Of a stretch of 21,099 nucleotides of DNA, positions 10,466 to 19,206 are shown in pieces. A program made the position numbers and the translations under genes. The notes under the pieces are model-generated. The model saw only the letters and a list, made by a program, of their open reading frames with translations, did not search any database and was not told the DNA's origin. The first letter of the stretch is position 1, and each line of letters opens with the position of its first letter. The DNA is taken from IMG/VR virus record IMGVR_UViG_3300027861_000229, positions 1 through 21,099 of that record, one strand, 5' to 3'. Source of the DNA: a virus.

Positions 10466-10531
10466 ATGAGAGTAAGAGATTTTACAAGTACATTTTGGAC
10501 TGCAATAAGTAATTGGAGTACAGATGAATAA
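10466..10531 (+). CDS. Possible 21-codon leader-like ORF
   Basis: A short frame (begins MRVRDFTSTFWTAI) starts 17 bp after the tail-tube stop and ends 3 bp before a GC-rich hairpin. It has two UGG tryptophan codons and no UGA. It is too short to judge as a protein. Its placement, ending right at a hairpin whose loop can pair with the leader of the next gene, makes a regulatory leader possible. It may equally be chance. Confidence 0.35.
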   Translation: MRVRDFTSTFWTAISNWSTDE

Positions 10532-10534
10532 AAA

Positions 10535-10556
10535 AAGGGGCTGCTTGTTGCCCCTT
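10535..10556 (+). terminator. GC-rich hairpin between tail tube and chaperone genes
   Basis: AAGGGGC at 10535-10541 pairs with GCCCCTT at 10550-10556 around an 8-nt loop. It is the most GC-rich local structure in the window. On the + strand it is followed by a broken T tract, so termination would be partial. On the minus strand the same hairpin is followed by six T residues and would be a textbook intrinsic terminator, so it may also block antisense transcription into the tail-tube gene. Confidence 0.75.
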
Positions 10557-10590
10557 CTAAAAACAAGCAATTATAATTTATAACAAGCAA
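10542..10590 (+). promoter_or_regulatory. Hairpin loop with two downstream complements
   Basis: The hairpin loop TGCTTGTT (10542-10549) is the exact reverse complement of AACAAGCA, which occurs twice in the leader of the chaperone gene, at 10562-10569 and 10582-10589. The second copy ends 4 bp before the ATG at 10594. The loop could therefore pair with either copy, making a pseudoknot-like or alternative hairpin structure near the start codon. This is seen in sequence; the regulatory role is inferred. Confidence 0.5.
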
Positions 10591-10593
10591 AAC

Positions 10594-10842
10594 ATGAAAG
10601 ATTTTATAACAAGAAAAATCAACAGAGAATACAATGAAATTTTATTGAAATGAGCTGAAGTCGGTGGAGATGGTAACTTTAAAATCTCAGCTAACAATGC
10701 TGAAAAAGCTAACGACTATCTAGTGATGGCCATGACAGAAAAAACCCAGAAAGAAATAGATGAAATGAAGCAAGAAGATTTTGAAGAAATAGTATCACAA
10801 ATCAATAAACTAAAGACAAAAAAAAAGACATCAGAGAAATAA
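10594..10842 (+). CDS. Tail assembly chaperone, short form (G-like)
   Basis: 82 aa, zero-frame product ending at the UAA at 10840. It is charged and helical (ITRKINREYNEILLKGAEVG, then AEKANDYLVMAM) with a lysine-rich end. In siphophages the gene between the tail tube and tape measure encodes a chaperone that coats the tape measure before tube polymerisation, made in a short and a frameshifted long form. Position, size and the slippery run near the 3' end match that scheme. One UGA glycine is used. The leader carries two AACAAGCA repeats that can pair with the loop of the preceding hairpin. Confidence 0.8.
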
Positions 10843-11045
10843 AGAGATGTATAAATAGTGGCTGAGAAGTTCCACCAGAATATATGGATTATATCCTTAT
10901 AAAAGAGTTATACCATTGTACTCCATCTGAGTTAGATGAACAAGATGAACAAGTAACTAAACTACATTTTGAGATAATAATGCTAGAAAGAAAAAAAGAA
11001 TATCTAGACAGTAAAAGAGCTGAACAAAAAAACACTCCCAGATAA
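10594..11045 (+). CDS. Tail assembly chaperone, -1 frameshift form (G-GT-like)
   Basis: Fusion of the first 78 codons of the G-like gene with 72 codons read in the -1 frame from 10827, about 150 aa. The -1 frame is open from the slippery heptamer to the UAA at 11043. Its product includes GGEVPPEYMDYILIKELYHC and a helical LHFEIIMLERKKEYL region, like the T domains of tail chaperones, which bind the tape measure. The second frame lacks a good start of its own (the first ATG is mid-domain, without a ribosome binding site), which favours frameshifting over independent translation. Slippage of RNA polymerase on the nine-A run would give the same product and cannot be excluded. Confidence 0.8.
10821..10827 (+). 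other. Slippery heptamer A AAA AAG for -1 frameshifting
   Basis: The heptamer lies at the end of a run of nine A (10818-10826) followed by G, in the right phase for a tandem -1 slip from AAA-AAG to AAA-AAA. The zero-frame stop is 12 bp after it. I see only weak downstream pairing (ACATC 10828-10832 with GATGT 10846-10850). The A AAA AAG site is a well-known efficient slip sequence in bacteria. Confidence 0.8.
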
Positions 11046-11061
11046 TATGGAGAGTGTTTTT
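11029..11061 (+). terminator. Intrinsic terminator after the tail chaperone genes
   Basis: AAAACACTC at 11029-11037 pairs with GAGTGTTTT at 11052-11060, with T residues at 11057-11061. It overlaps the stop codon of the frameshift frame at 11043-11045, which lies in the loop. Ribosomes finishing the long form would run into it, so termination could depend on frameshift translation. Confidence 0.8.
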
Positions 11062-11090
11062 ATTTACTAAAAAGAGTTTATGTATATAAT
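11061..11090 (+). promoter_or_regulatory. Possible promoter before the tape measure gene
   Basis: A TATAAT hexamer at 11085-11090 lies in the 73-bp gap between the terminator and the tape measure start, with TG at 11081-11082. A convincing -35 element is absent. In DNA this AT-rich the hexamer could occur by chance; the terminator just before it is the main argument for a new promoter. Confidence 0.3.
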
Positions 11091-11118
11091 TTATATAAAT
11101 ATTTTGTAAAAAAATAAT

Positions 11119-12597
11119 ATGGCTAATAATACATTGGAATTAGTAATAAAAGCTCAAGATCATGCAAGCAAAGAATTGAAAAAGATAGAGAAACAAGTTA
11201 AGTGAATGCAAGGAACATTCAAAAAAACTTGAAAGTCTGTGTCAGATTTTTGAAAAAGAAATGCAGAAACATTCAAGAAAATTTGAATCGGAGTTGGTAT
11301 TGCTGTGACTGCAATCGGAGTAATGTGAAAACAATTTTTAGATATAGGAACATCAATAGAACTAACTTGAAAAAAAGCTGCAGTAGTTTTTTGAGATTAT
11401 ATAGATGATGTAAAAGCAGTTTGAAAAGAAACAGCTAAAGCAATGTGATTATCACAAAATGAATACTTAGCTGCAGCTTCATGAGTGCAAGATTTACTAG
11501 TACCAATGTGATTTGCTAGAGATGAAGCAGCAAAAATGACAACAGATATGCTAGGACTTGCTGGAGCATTAGCAGAATGGAGTGGATGAACAAGAACAGC
11601 AACTGAAGTATCTGAAATACTTACAAAAGCAATGCTGTGAGAAACAGAACAACTGAAGACAATGGGTATACAGCTTGATATATCTTCAAAGCAGTTTAAC
11701 GAGAGAATAAAGCTGGTTGCAGAAGAAACTGGAGTAACTCTACAACAAGCAAAAGCATTGGATATCCAAAATCAAATACTTGCCAAATCAGTAGATGCTC
11801 AAAATGCTTATAAAGAATGAGCTGGAAGTCTAGCAAGACAGCAAGCAGAACTAACAGCTACAATTAAAGATGCTAGAGATAGTATTGCAGTAGCCCTTAT
11901 TCCAGCCATGAATACTCTGATAGAAACAATGGCTCCAGTTATCCAGGACCTTGCAACAACTGTACAATTATGGGCAGAAAATAAAGAAAATATAGAATGA
12001 TTAAAAGATACTATGGTATCTACAATAGAAGTATTTAAAACAATAGGAGATATGATTCAGTGGATCATAACTTTATTATGATGGCTTATAAAACCATTCC
12101 AAGAAGCAGTAAATAGTATAGCTTTGCTTGCAGCAAATGTAGTTATCTTTTTTTGAAACATGACATGAAGTTTAAATAGTTGGAGTGAAAATACAAAAAG
12201 TACAATTGAAAGTGTAAAAAGTTTTTTCTCTGGATTATTTTCATTTTTATTTCCACAGTTTGATTTTTTTGTAAAGAAAATAAATATTTTAAAAGATGCT
12301 TATGCTTCTATTAAAAGTGCTATATGATTATGATGAAGTTCCGTAGATTGAGCTAGAGCAAATGGATGACCGGTAAATGCAAATGGAAGTTATATAGTTT
12401 GAGAAAAAGGACCAGAATTATTTACTCCATCTAGTAGTTGAAATATTACTCCAAATAATCAGCTAGGAACAAGTAGTATAAATATAAACATGTGATGAGT
12501 TTCTGTAAGTAATGAAGCAGATGAAAATAGACTTGTAGAAAAAATAAAGATGAGCTTAACAGATAGTTTACAAATGAATAAATTTTGAGTTTCTTAA
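11119..12597 (+). CDS. Tail tape measure protein
   Basis: 492 aa, short for the family. The N-terminal ELVIKAQDHASKELKKIEKQ is the usual start of tape measures, followed by a hydrophobic segment (IGIGVGIAVTAIGVMG, about residues 57-72). The middle is helical with QQAKALDIQNQILAKSVDAQ and an alanine-rich KGTAGSLARQQAELTATIKD-like coiled region near residue 245. The C-terminus has the diagnostic GGPVNANGSYIVGEKGPELF region near residues 415-434, where the first glycine of VGEKGPE is UGA. The protein sets tail length; at about 1.5 angstrom per residue this predicts a tail near 70 nm (inference). Glycines are about 28 UGA to 17 GGN. No lytic domain is visible. Confidence 0.92.
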
Positions 12598-12607
12598 TTA
12601 AAAAAAT

Positions 12608-13417
12608 ATGTTAAATGAAAGTACATTAAATGCATCTACATTATGAAGTGGTAGTGTTCCAACAGCTGCTTCTTTAGATGATGTATCAATAAATAATTTT
12701 TGATTACAAAATGAGTATATAATTACTTCAAATATAGAAGATGATACAATAACAGATGTATCAAGTTATAATAATCCACAAATACATGGTAGATGATTTT
12801 TAAGCAATTTTAAAAGATGAAGAAATATATCTATGCAAGTAACTATTAAATGAGATAGTCAACTGGATTTTTTAGAAAGACTAGATAACTTCAGAAAAGA
12901 AATATATACAGAAGAAAGTGAGTTAAGTTGGTTAAGGCAAGATGGAGAATATAGAAAGATAAAAGTAAACTGCACTAGTAATCCTAAAATATTTAACTCT
13001 TACAATTTAACATTCTTGACCCTGGACCTAACATTTGAAAGCCTAGAGCCTTTCTGGTATAAAGAAAGCTATCAAAGTAAAAATATTACATGAAAAACTG
13101 CAAGTTTTACTGAAGAAATAACAAATGAATGAAAAGCAGTATCTGATGTGCAATTTTATGTGATCGTAAATAGCTGAAGTTTAACTGAAACAAGTATAGC
13201 AATTTGAGATACCGAAATAACTATCACTGATACAATAAGTGCTTGAGATATTTTGTATATAAATTGAGAAGAAAAAACAGTTGATATAAATGGAACTGAA
13301 ATAGATTATTCATGAGTATTTCCTACCATGAGCAGTTCTACTAATTTTTTTGATTATATACTTACTTGAACTTTTGAAATAGATACAATAATCCTAAACA
13401 GAAAGAACTATGTATAA
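12608..13417 (+). CDS. Distal tail protein (Dit-like)
   Basis: 269 aa. The N-terminal half has SINNFGLQNEYIITSNIEDD, then IHGRGFLSNFKRGRNISMQV and LDFLERLDNFRKEIYTEESE, the typical Dit pattern in which a strand pair and helix form the hexameric ring at the tail tip. FLTLDLTFESLEPFWYKE in the middle matches the end of the Dit core. The C-terminal part is a beta-rich galectin-like region (VQFYVIVNSG, then ILYINGEEKTVDINGTEIDY), also usual. It follows the tape measure by 10 bp and overlaps the hub gene by 8 bp. The C-terminus lacks an extra sugar-binding insert, so it looks like a short Dit. Confidence 0.82.
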
Positions 13418-14399
13418 CATAAAAATATATAATAAAAGCCTAGTATATCAAAACACATTGTCATTGAAAAAAGTAGTAAATATCTCTGGCTTTACTTCAG
13501 ATATAAATGGCTGAGTTTGAAATATGACATTGACATTGAATCTTAAAATTACAAATACAGATTTTGAAGTATGAGATATTTTAGAAATTTATTTTGAATC
13601 AGACCATATATATTCATGAAGCATTATAGATGTACAAAAATTATATTGAACTAATATAGAAACTGTAAGCTTAATCATGATAGGGTATGGATGACTAATG
13701 TCACAAGTGCTGAAAACAGAAACATATTCAGATATAGCAAGTAATATTGCAAAAGATATTATAGATGATTTTAATACTGAATATTGAACTGCAATACTTT
13801 CATATGATGTAAATTCTATCCCTACAACCGTTTGAGCGATAGACTTAACATTCACTAACAAAAATTATTTAGAATGCCTAAGAGAGCTATCAGACACTGT
13901 TTGATTAAAGTTTTTTATAGATATAGATGGAGTAGTCTACTTTAGAGATGAAGCATTATATAGTAATCACAAACTGACCACTGAAAAAGATGTTGAGCAA
14001 TTAAATATAACTGAAGAATGAAGATGAATAAAAAACACTTTGATTCTGAAGAATGCAGTAAATGAAAAAACATATACAGATGCTATCAGTATATCCACTT
14101 ATTGAATCAAAGAAATATACCTAGATAAATCAAGCGAGTTAACCACTGAAGCTACTGGAGATGAATATGCAGATACATATTTAAATGATAATGCAGATAA
14201 GAAAGATAAAATCCAAATTACTGTAAACAATAAATATGATTACTTTACAATAAAACCTTGAGATACTATAAAAGTTAGGAACACTTGATACACTATAAAT
14301 AATTTACAAATAGTGAAAATTTCGTATTCTTATGAAAAGGCAATTCTGGATTTAGAAAAGTCTTATAGTTTTGCAAATGAAATATTTAATAACAATTAA
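13410..14399 (+). CDS. Tail hub / tail-associated protein (gp27-like fold)
   Basis: 329 aa. The N-terminus (NIKIYNKSLVYQNTLSLKKV) starts a beta domain, then GYGGLMSQVLKTETYSDIAS and the helix IASNIAKDIIDDFN. The middle has LTFTNKNYLECLRELSDTVG followed by LKFFIDIDGVVYFRDEA, a pattern I associate with hub proteins of siphophages (ReqiPepy6 gp37-like and similar), in which a helix is followed by the strand F-x-I-D-x-[DN]-G. It has no fused peptidase or lysozyme domain. The protein should close the tube under Dit. Its start overlaps the Dit stop, so translation is likely coupled. Confidence 0.75.
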
Positions 14400-14402
14400 A
14401 AT

Positions 14403-16307
14403 ATGCTATATAATAATGCTAGAACAAGTTGTGTGTGATCGTATGGAGCAAGTGATACTTCAATCGTAGTAAATACTGGGGAATGAGCTTTATTCCCTAC
14501 GGCATTCCCATTTGAAGCTACTTGGGAACACTTTGAAAGTGGAGTAGTAATAAAAAGAGAAATAATAACTGTTACAAATATTGTTTGAGATTTATTAACT
14601 ATAACAAGAACTGCTGCAACTTGTGTACAAGATGATAGTGCTAACCCAAAAGTGAGAACTAATAATGCTTACTCTTTTTCTGATGGAGATTTTATAAGTC
14701 AATATGTAACTGAAGAAGATTATAATTCATTACATACTTTTAAGAATATAACAGTACCAACAACTTATACTACAAAAGAAGAAACAAAGAAATCTAACTT
14801 AGTTTATAATGCAAGTTCTACTTGAAATGATGATTATAATATCACAATTACAGACTTAACATCATATGCAGATGGCTCAACTTATAGGTTTAAAGCAGAT
14901 GTAGATAATACTTGAGTAGCAACATTTGAAGTCAATTCACTTGGAGCTATTGACTTAAAGAAAAATCAATGACAAGATGATTTAATTACTGGAGATATAA
15001 TGGCTGGATGAATAGTAACAGCAACTTATAATTCAACATTATCTTGTTTCCAATTTGTATGACAAGAAGCTACTGTGGTTGCTTGAGAAGTAGCAAAGAC
15101 TACTTCTGAATTTATTGCTTGAGAAAATCTGTGAATTTGAGATGCAGTTTATCTTGAAAGCGATTGATTTGTATATAAAACAGATGCAACAGATCCAAAT
15201 AAATTAAATTTTATATGATTTGCAACGGCAACAGTAACTGCAACAAATCTTATAAGTGTCAATACTTCATGAGTAGATAGTAGTCAAAGTTCATTGACTA
15301 TTTTGTCAGATTATTATTTACATAGAGTGCAAGTATGATTTGATTTAACAACTCCAGTATCTCAATGAACAAAAGATTTGTGAGCTTTTACAGCTTCATA
15401 TTGATTTGCTATAAGTGGAGATGGAACAAAAGTATTCGTCTGTGATTATGTTTGAGATAGAGTATATCAATATCCTTTATCAACTGCATATGATATAACA
15501 AGTGCTTGAGCTTCTACTTGAAGTATAGCTGTTTGAGATACATTGCCTATGTGAATTTTTATCAGTACAGACTGAACGGAATTATATATTGCTGCTGAGA
15601 GTGCTGATACAATAAGACAATATACAATGTCAACTGCATGGGATATAACAAGTGCAACTTTTACTCAATCTCTTTCTGCTTGAGATACAAAACCATATTG
15701 AGTTTGATTCAGTGCTAATTGATTAAAAATGTATATCTGAGCTGCGAATGCAAATACAATAAGAGAATATACACTCTCAGTTGCATGGGATATATCAAGT
15801 GCTACTTTCGCCCAAGCAAAAAGTGTTGTAACTCAAACATGAAGCCCAGCAAGTACATACTTAAATTCTGACTGAACAAAGATATTCTTATCTGGATTAT
15901 GAAGTACAAGTGTATGGGAATATACGATGTCAACACCATATGATATAAGTACAGCAACACTCAGTGATACTTATGTAACTTGACAATCTGGAGCATGAAT
16001 GACATTCTCTCAAGATGGTGTAAGATTATATAAAATGGTAGAAACAACTGAAATTGTTTGACAATATGATACATTTGGTACTAGCTCAACTCCATGAGAA
16101 ATTACTGATAATCCTTATGAAACATTTGTAAAAGTATGAGAAGCTGTAAGTGCAACTCAAATTGATATAAAAGAAAATAAAGATAATCTAAATGGAGTAT
16201 CATCATCTACTGCTACTGCTTGAGCTGTGGTATTATGAGATGCACAAGGATATATAACAATAAAGGTGAACTGAGAAGAAAAGAAACTACCTTATTTTTG
16301 AACTTAA
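14403..16307 (+). CDS. Tail fiber with beta-propeller repeats
   Basis: 634 aa. Residues 1-300 are a beta-rich N-terminus (IVVNTGEGALFPTAFPFEAT near residue 20), likely a tail-attachment part. From about residue 300 the chain has repeats of about 50 aa with a core [QE]-Y-[TP]-[LM]-S-[TV]-[AP]-[WY]-D-I-[TS]-[ST]-A near residues 357, 406, 455 and 506, each preceded by a F-x-[ST]-x-[DN]-G-x-[KE]-[LMI]-[YF] strand. This is a beta-propeller of the lactonase-like type found in phage tail proteins from metagenomes. After it comes a helix (VSATQIDIKENKDNLN) and a short end domain. It probably recognises a host cell-surface structure. Most glycines, including those in the blades, are UGA. A shorter propeller gene lies 0.3 kb downstream. 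Confidence 0.78.
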
Positions 16308-16324
16308 TTATTAATTATAAAACT

Positions 16325-16609
16325 ATGTTAACTACTATTACAACAACAAGTCAAGACCTTACAGAAATTTTAAGTGAAACACAATTTAAGAATGCTGAAA
16401 GAACTAGACAAGATAGAGTACAAAAAATCTTGATCCAAAATTTATGAGCTTCTGATATATATGTAGAATTTGGAACTGCTAGTGCTGTTGGTACTTGAAT
16501 AAAAATTACAACAGATGCTTCATTTGCATTTGAAGATGTAGAATTGAGCGATTGTGAATTGATTGCAGATACTTCAGAAAATGCAGATGTTAGAATTATA
16601 ATAAACTAA
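16325..16609 (+). CDS. 94-aa probable virion protein
   Basis: 94 aa. It begins with TTITTTSQDLTEILSE and has IQNLGASDIYVEFGTASAVG in the middle and CELIADTSENADVRIIIN at the end. This layout (leading helix, Q-N-x-G-x-x-x-[IV]-Y-[IV]-x-x-G strand pair, then a L-I-A-D-x-[ST] strand and final V-R-[VI]-[IL]-[VI]) is shared by small beta-sandwich phage proteins that decorate virions or cap fibers. The gene lies between two propeller tail genes, so a fiber-associated role is likely. Its precise family is not recognised with certainty. Confidence 0.6.
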
Positions 16610-16612
16610 AAA

Positions 16613-17494
16613 ATGGTTAAATTAAATAATACAATTTCTTTATGAAGCGAAGCACCAATAATACCAAATAATAGTATTGGTGCTATTAGTGGTGGTGGTT
16701 GATTATTTGTTCCAGAAAGTTGATGATCTGTTCCAACATTTCCAGAGAATTTTGATATATCATTGTCTACATATGATAGTATAGTAGATGTTATTTCTTG
16801 AAGCAGTTTAAGAGCTTTTTATTTTGCTCCAGATTGACTTAACCATTATCATATTGATGATGGAACAAATTTAATTTATCAAGATACTTTATCTATTGCT
16901 TGGGATTTATCTACTGCTAGCCAAGTCCATACTCATAATATTTCTTGAGTTTGATGATGATTAAGATGAATGTGTTTCTCAAGTGATGGTTTAAATTATT
17001 ATGCAGTTTGAAGTACTGCAGATAGTATAAGACAATATACTTTATCTACTGCTTGGGATTTATCTACATCTTCTGTTAATTATGTTAAACAATTTGTATT
17101 ATGATATGCCACTGATGGAATAGCAATGAGTGATGATGGAGTATATTTATATATAACATATTCAAATAGAAAAATTAGACAATTTACATTATCAACACCA
17201 TATAGTATAAATACTGCTACACTCACAAATACAACTGCTGACTTATTAGACTTTCCATTAGCACTACATATATCTCCAGATTGAAAATCAATATTTTATA
17301 CTGCTGATAATGATTTTGTATATCAATTTAATATGTCAACTCCATACGATATTCTGACTGCCGTATATTTTAGTAGAGTTGATGTTACAAATAGTTCATT
17401 TGTAAGATGATTATGATTTAAATCTGATTATACAAAAATGTATGCAACTAGCCAAACATCTCCTAGATTATATCAATATTCTACTAACAATTAA
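16613..17494 (+). CDS. Second beta-propeller tail protein
   Basis: 293 aa. The N-terminus holds a short glycine-rich linker (ISGGGGLFVPESGGSVPTFP). Four repeats of about 50 aa follow, with TLSIAWDLST, YTLSTAWDLST, FTLSTPYSINT and FNMSTPYDILT near residues 92, 142, 192 and 240. Each has a preceding F-x-x-D-G strand. The repeats are the same type as those of the 634-aa fiber gene, so the two are paralogues or share a swapped module. With few blades and no large attachment domain it may be a propeller tip that associates with the larger fiber. It probably takes part in host binding. The stop is followed after 6 bp by the first lysis-region gene. Confidence 0.72.
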
Positions 17495-17500
17495 AACCCA

Positions 17501-17812
17501 ATGGAAAATCGTGTAAGTAAACTAGAAGAAGAATTTGCAAATCTTCAAAAAATACTCTATAAAATGGAAGCAAGCCTTGAAACAATAGCCTTGCAAATTT
17601 CTTCTGCTGTAAATATGAAAGAGAATGTAACAAGATTAGATGAAAGACAAAAAGGTTGATTTAAAAGATTAGCTAATTGTGAAACAAGGAGAGAATGATT
17701 AGAATGAAGAATAAATAAAATAGATAATAAGCTTGCTTGATACTCCGTAGGGATTACAATTATAGCAATAGTTGTGCCTTATATTGTAAAACTAGTTACA
17801 AATGAATGATAG
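17501..17812 (+). CDS. Coiled-coil protein with C-terminal TM, holin-like (XhlA-like)
   Basis: 103 aa. Residues 1 to about 75 form a coiled coil (RVSKLEEEFANLQKILYKME, then VTRLDERQKGGFKRL and EGLEGRINKIDNKLAG). Residues 81-99 are a hydrophobic TM segment (YSVGITIIAIVVPYIVKLV), followed by a short polar end. This layout matches XhlA-type phage proteins, which sit in the membrane with the coiled coil outside it and act with holins or endolysins. Its place at the start of the probable lysis cassette fits. The gene ends UGA-UAG, so its last residue is a UGA-coded glycine. It overlaps the next gene by 11 bp. Confidence 0.7.
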
Positions 17813-18008
17813 ATATGTAATACAAAATATTATAATTTGAGTTTTGGTAATAATCTTATCAGTTGTCACATATTCTTTTATAACTGTAAGAAATGAATGA
17901 GAAAGATTTACATTTAATGACTGAGTAGAATTATACAATTTTTGTAACTGATGAGAAAATCCTAGTTTTTTACTAAGACATAATGAAAACATTAAAAACA
18001 ATTGATAG
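17802..18008 (+). CDS. 68-aa single-TM protein, lysis-cassette candidate
   Basis: 68 aa. Residues 6-27 form an N-terminal TM segment (VIQNIIIGVLVIILSVVTYS and onward). A polar outer part follows with one cysteine (LYNFCNGGENPSFLL). It overlaps both neighbours (11 bp upstream, 26 bp downstream), which points to coupled translation in one operon. The size and topology fit a holin or an inner-membrane spanin-like protein, but no diagnostic motif is seen. Like the previous gene it ends UGA-UAG. Confidence 0.6.
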
Positions 18009-18378
18009 GGTCCTAAAAGATAACTGATATACCAGAGAAGAAATATCTGTCTATAGAGAAATGTGAGTTACAAATTGAATGGGTAGTAAATGATGAATCA
18101 AATTTACTAAAGAATTATCAAAGTTGCCTTGATTTAATAATAAGAAATGAAAACAACTTTTAAAAGATATGGACCTGGTCAGCGATATACATGATATTCG
18201 GTTTTATGTGTGATGATGATTATTTGGCTTTTTAAGAGCTAATTGGAAGTTTGGAGTAAACATCATAGCATTGTTTCATTGGACCACTCCTATGGGCAGA
18301 ATTTTATTGTTTACGACACTATTTATCGTATTAACTTTAGTCGGTTGGATTAATTTTACTTGGAATAAGATATTATAA
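17983..18378 (+). CDS. Small membrane protein with HD motif (PLA2-like family?)
   Basis: 131 aa. The N-terminal part is charged (REEISVYREMGVTNGMGSKG). H70 and D71 lie in SDIHDIRFYVGGG, close to the H-D-[IL]-R-[YF]-x-x-G-G motif of small phage-associated proteins that resemble phospholipase A2. The cysteine usual before the HD pair is missing, so activity cannot be assumed. Residues about 104-124 form a TM segment (MGRILLFTTLFIVLTLVGWI). Known relatives lie beside lysis genes. Here it sits between the TM protein and the peptidase, so a membrane-damaging lysis role is a reasonable guess. Part of the gene near its end uses fewer UGA codons than the start. Confidence 0.5.
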
Positions 18379-18380
18379 TT

Positions 18381-19205
18381 ATGTTTGAATTAGAAACACC
18401 ATGAATAATACTGAATGAAGATACAATCTCACCAAGAGATTATATGATCGGTACAGAAAATCCATTATTCATACCAAAGAATATAAATACAGATAAATAT
18501 TTGTACGACCAGTCACTTAAAAGAAGTCCTTCGACCCTATGGAGTTGCTGACTTTTTGCAGCAATGTGATGTATAAGTGATTTGACATGATACGAATTCA
18601 CGGAGCAAGATATAAACGAAATTAATAAACTAGCATTAAGTGATTACGGACTGCAGCCATGAGTCTGAATGTATATGAGTAAAGCGATAGATTGTGTAAG
18701 AGATTGGTGGAATAGAAAGTTCCCAGAAAACAAATTACTCAGCTTCAGATTACAAATAGGGGACAATAAATTTGTAGAATGACTAAATAAGGGACATTCA
18801 TTCGCAGTTGGATATAAAACATCCACAGAATACTATAAGGACAGCCAAGATGATGGAGTCATTAATAAAAAAGATTTCCCTTCAGACTGATCATGACATT
18901 TAGTTAGATCCAATTTCAAAAATGTTATTAGGATAGATGATAATTATGAATGAAAGAAAACCCACAATACATATATCAATAACATGATAAAGGAACTAAA
19001 AGATAAATGAATCTACTTCCCAAGTGCCTATTTATTTCTTTATGATAGAAGTATGGAACAAGAAATCCTAGATAACATAGATTTAGAATGAGCTAAAGCA
19101 GAGTATTTACTCTGAACATGGAGCTGAATGAATCCAAGAGAGAATATGAGTCGCCAAGAAGTAATGCAAGTGATACATAATCTTAGAAAGGATTTAAACA
19201 AATAG
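18381..19205 (+). CDS. Papain-like cysteine peptidase, candidate endolysin
   Basis: 274 aa. C56 in TLWSCGLFAAMGCISDL heads a helix like the active-site helix of papain-type peptidases. H173 in GSGHLVRSNF and N188 in IRIDDNYEG give the other two members of a C-H-N triad in the correct order and spacing for a C1/C39-like fold. The end, GTWSGMNPRENMSRQEVMQV (about residues 247-266), resembles the short wall-anchoring helix repeats of the SLH type (W-x-G-x-x-P-x-x-x-[MV]-[ST]-R-Q-E). Together this suggests an enzyme that binds the envelope and cuts peptide cross-links or surface-layer protein. It closes the lysis cassette, 2 bp after the previous gene. No signal peptide is seen, so export would need a holin. 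Catalysis is inferred from motif order only. Confidence 0.65.
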
Positions 19206-19206
19206 T

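Noticed and set aside
10881-11045. Independent gene in the -1 frame after the chaperone
   Set aside because: The first ATG lies within the domain and has no ribosome binding site, while the slippery site and open -1 frame explain the frame better.
14403-17494. Diversity-generating retroelement acting on the fiber genes
   Set aside because: No reverse transcriptase gene and no template repeat is visible; the blade repeats are diverged protein repeats.
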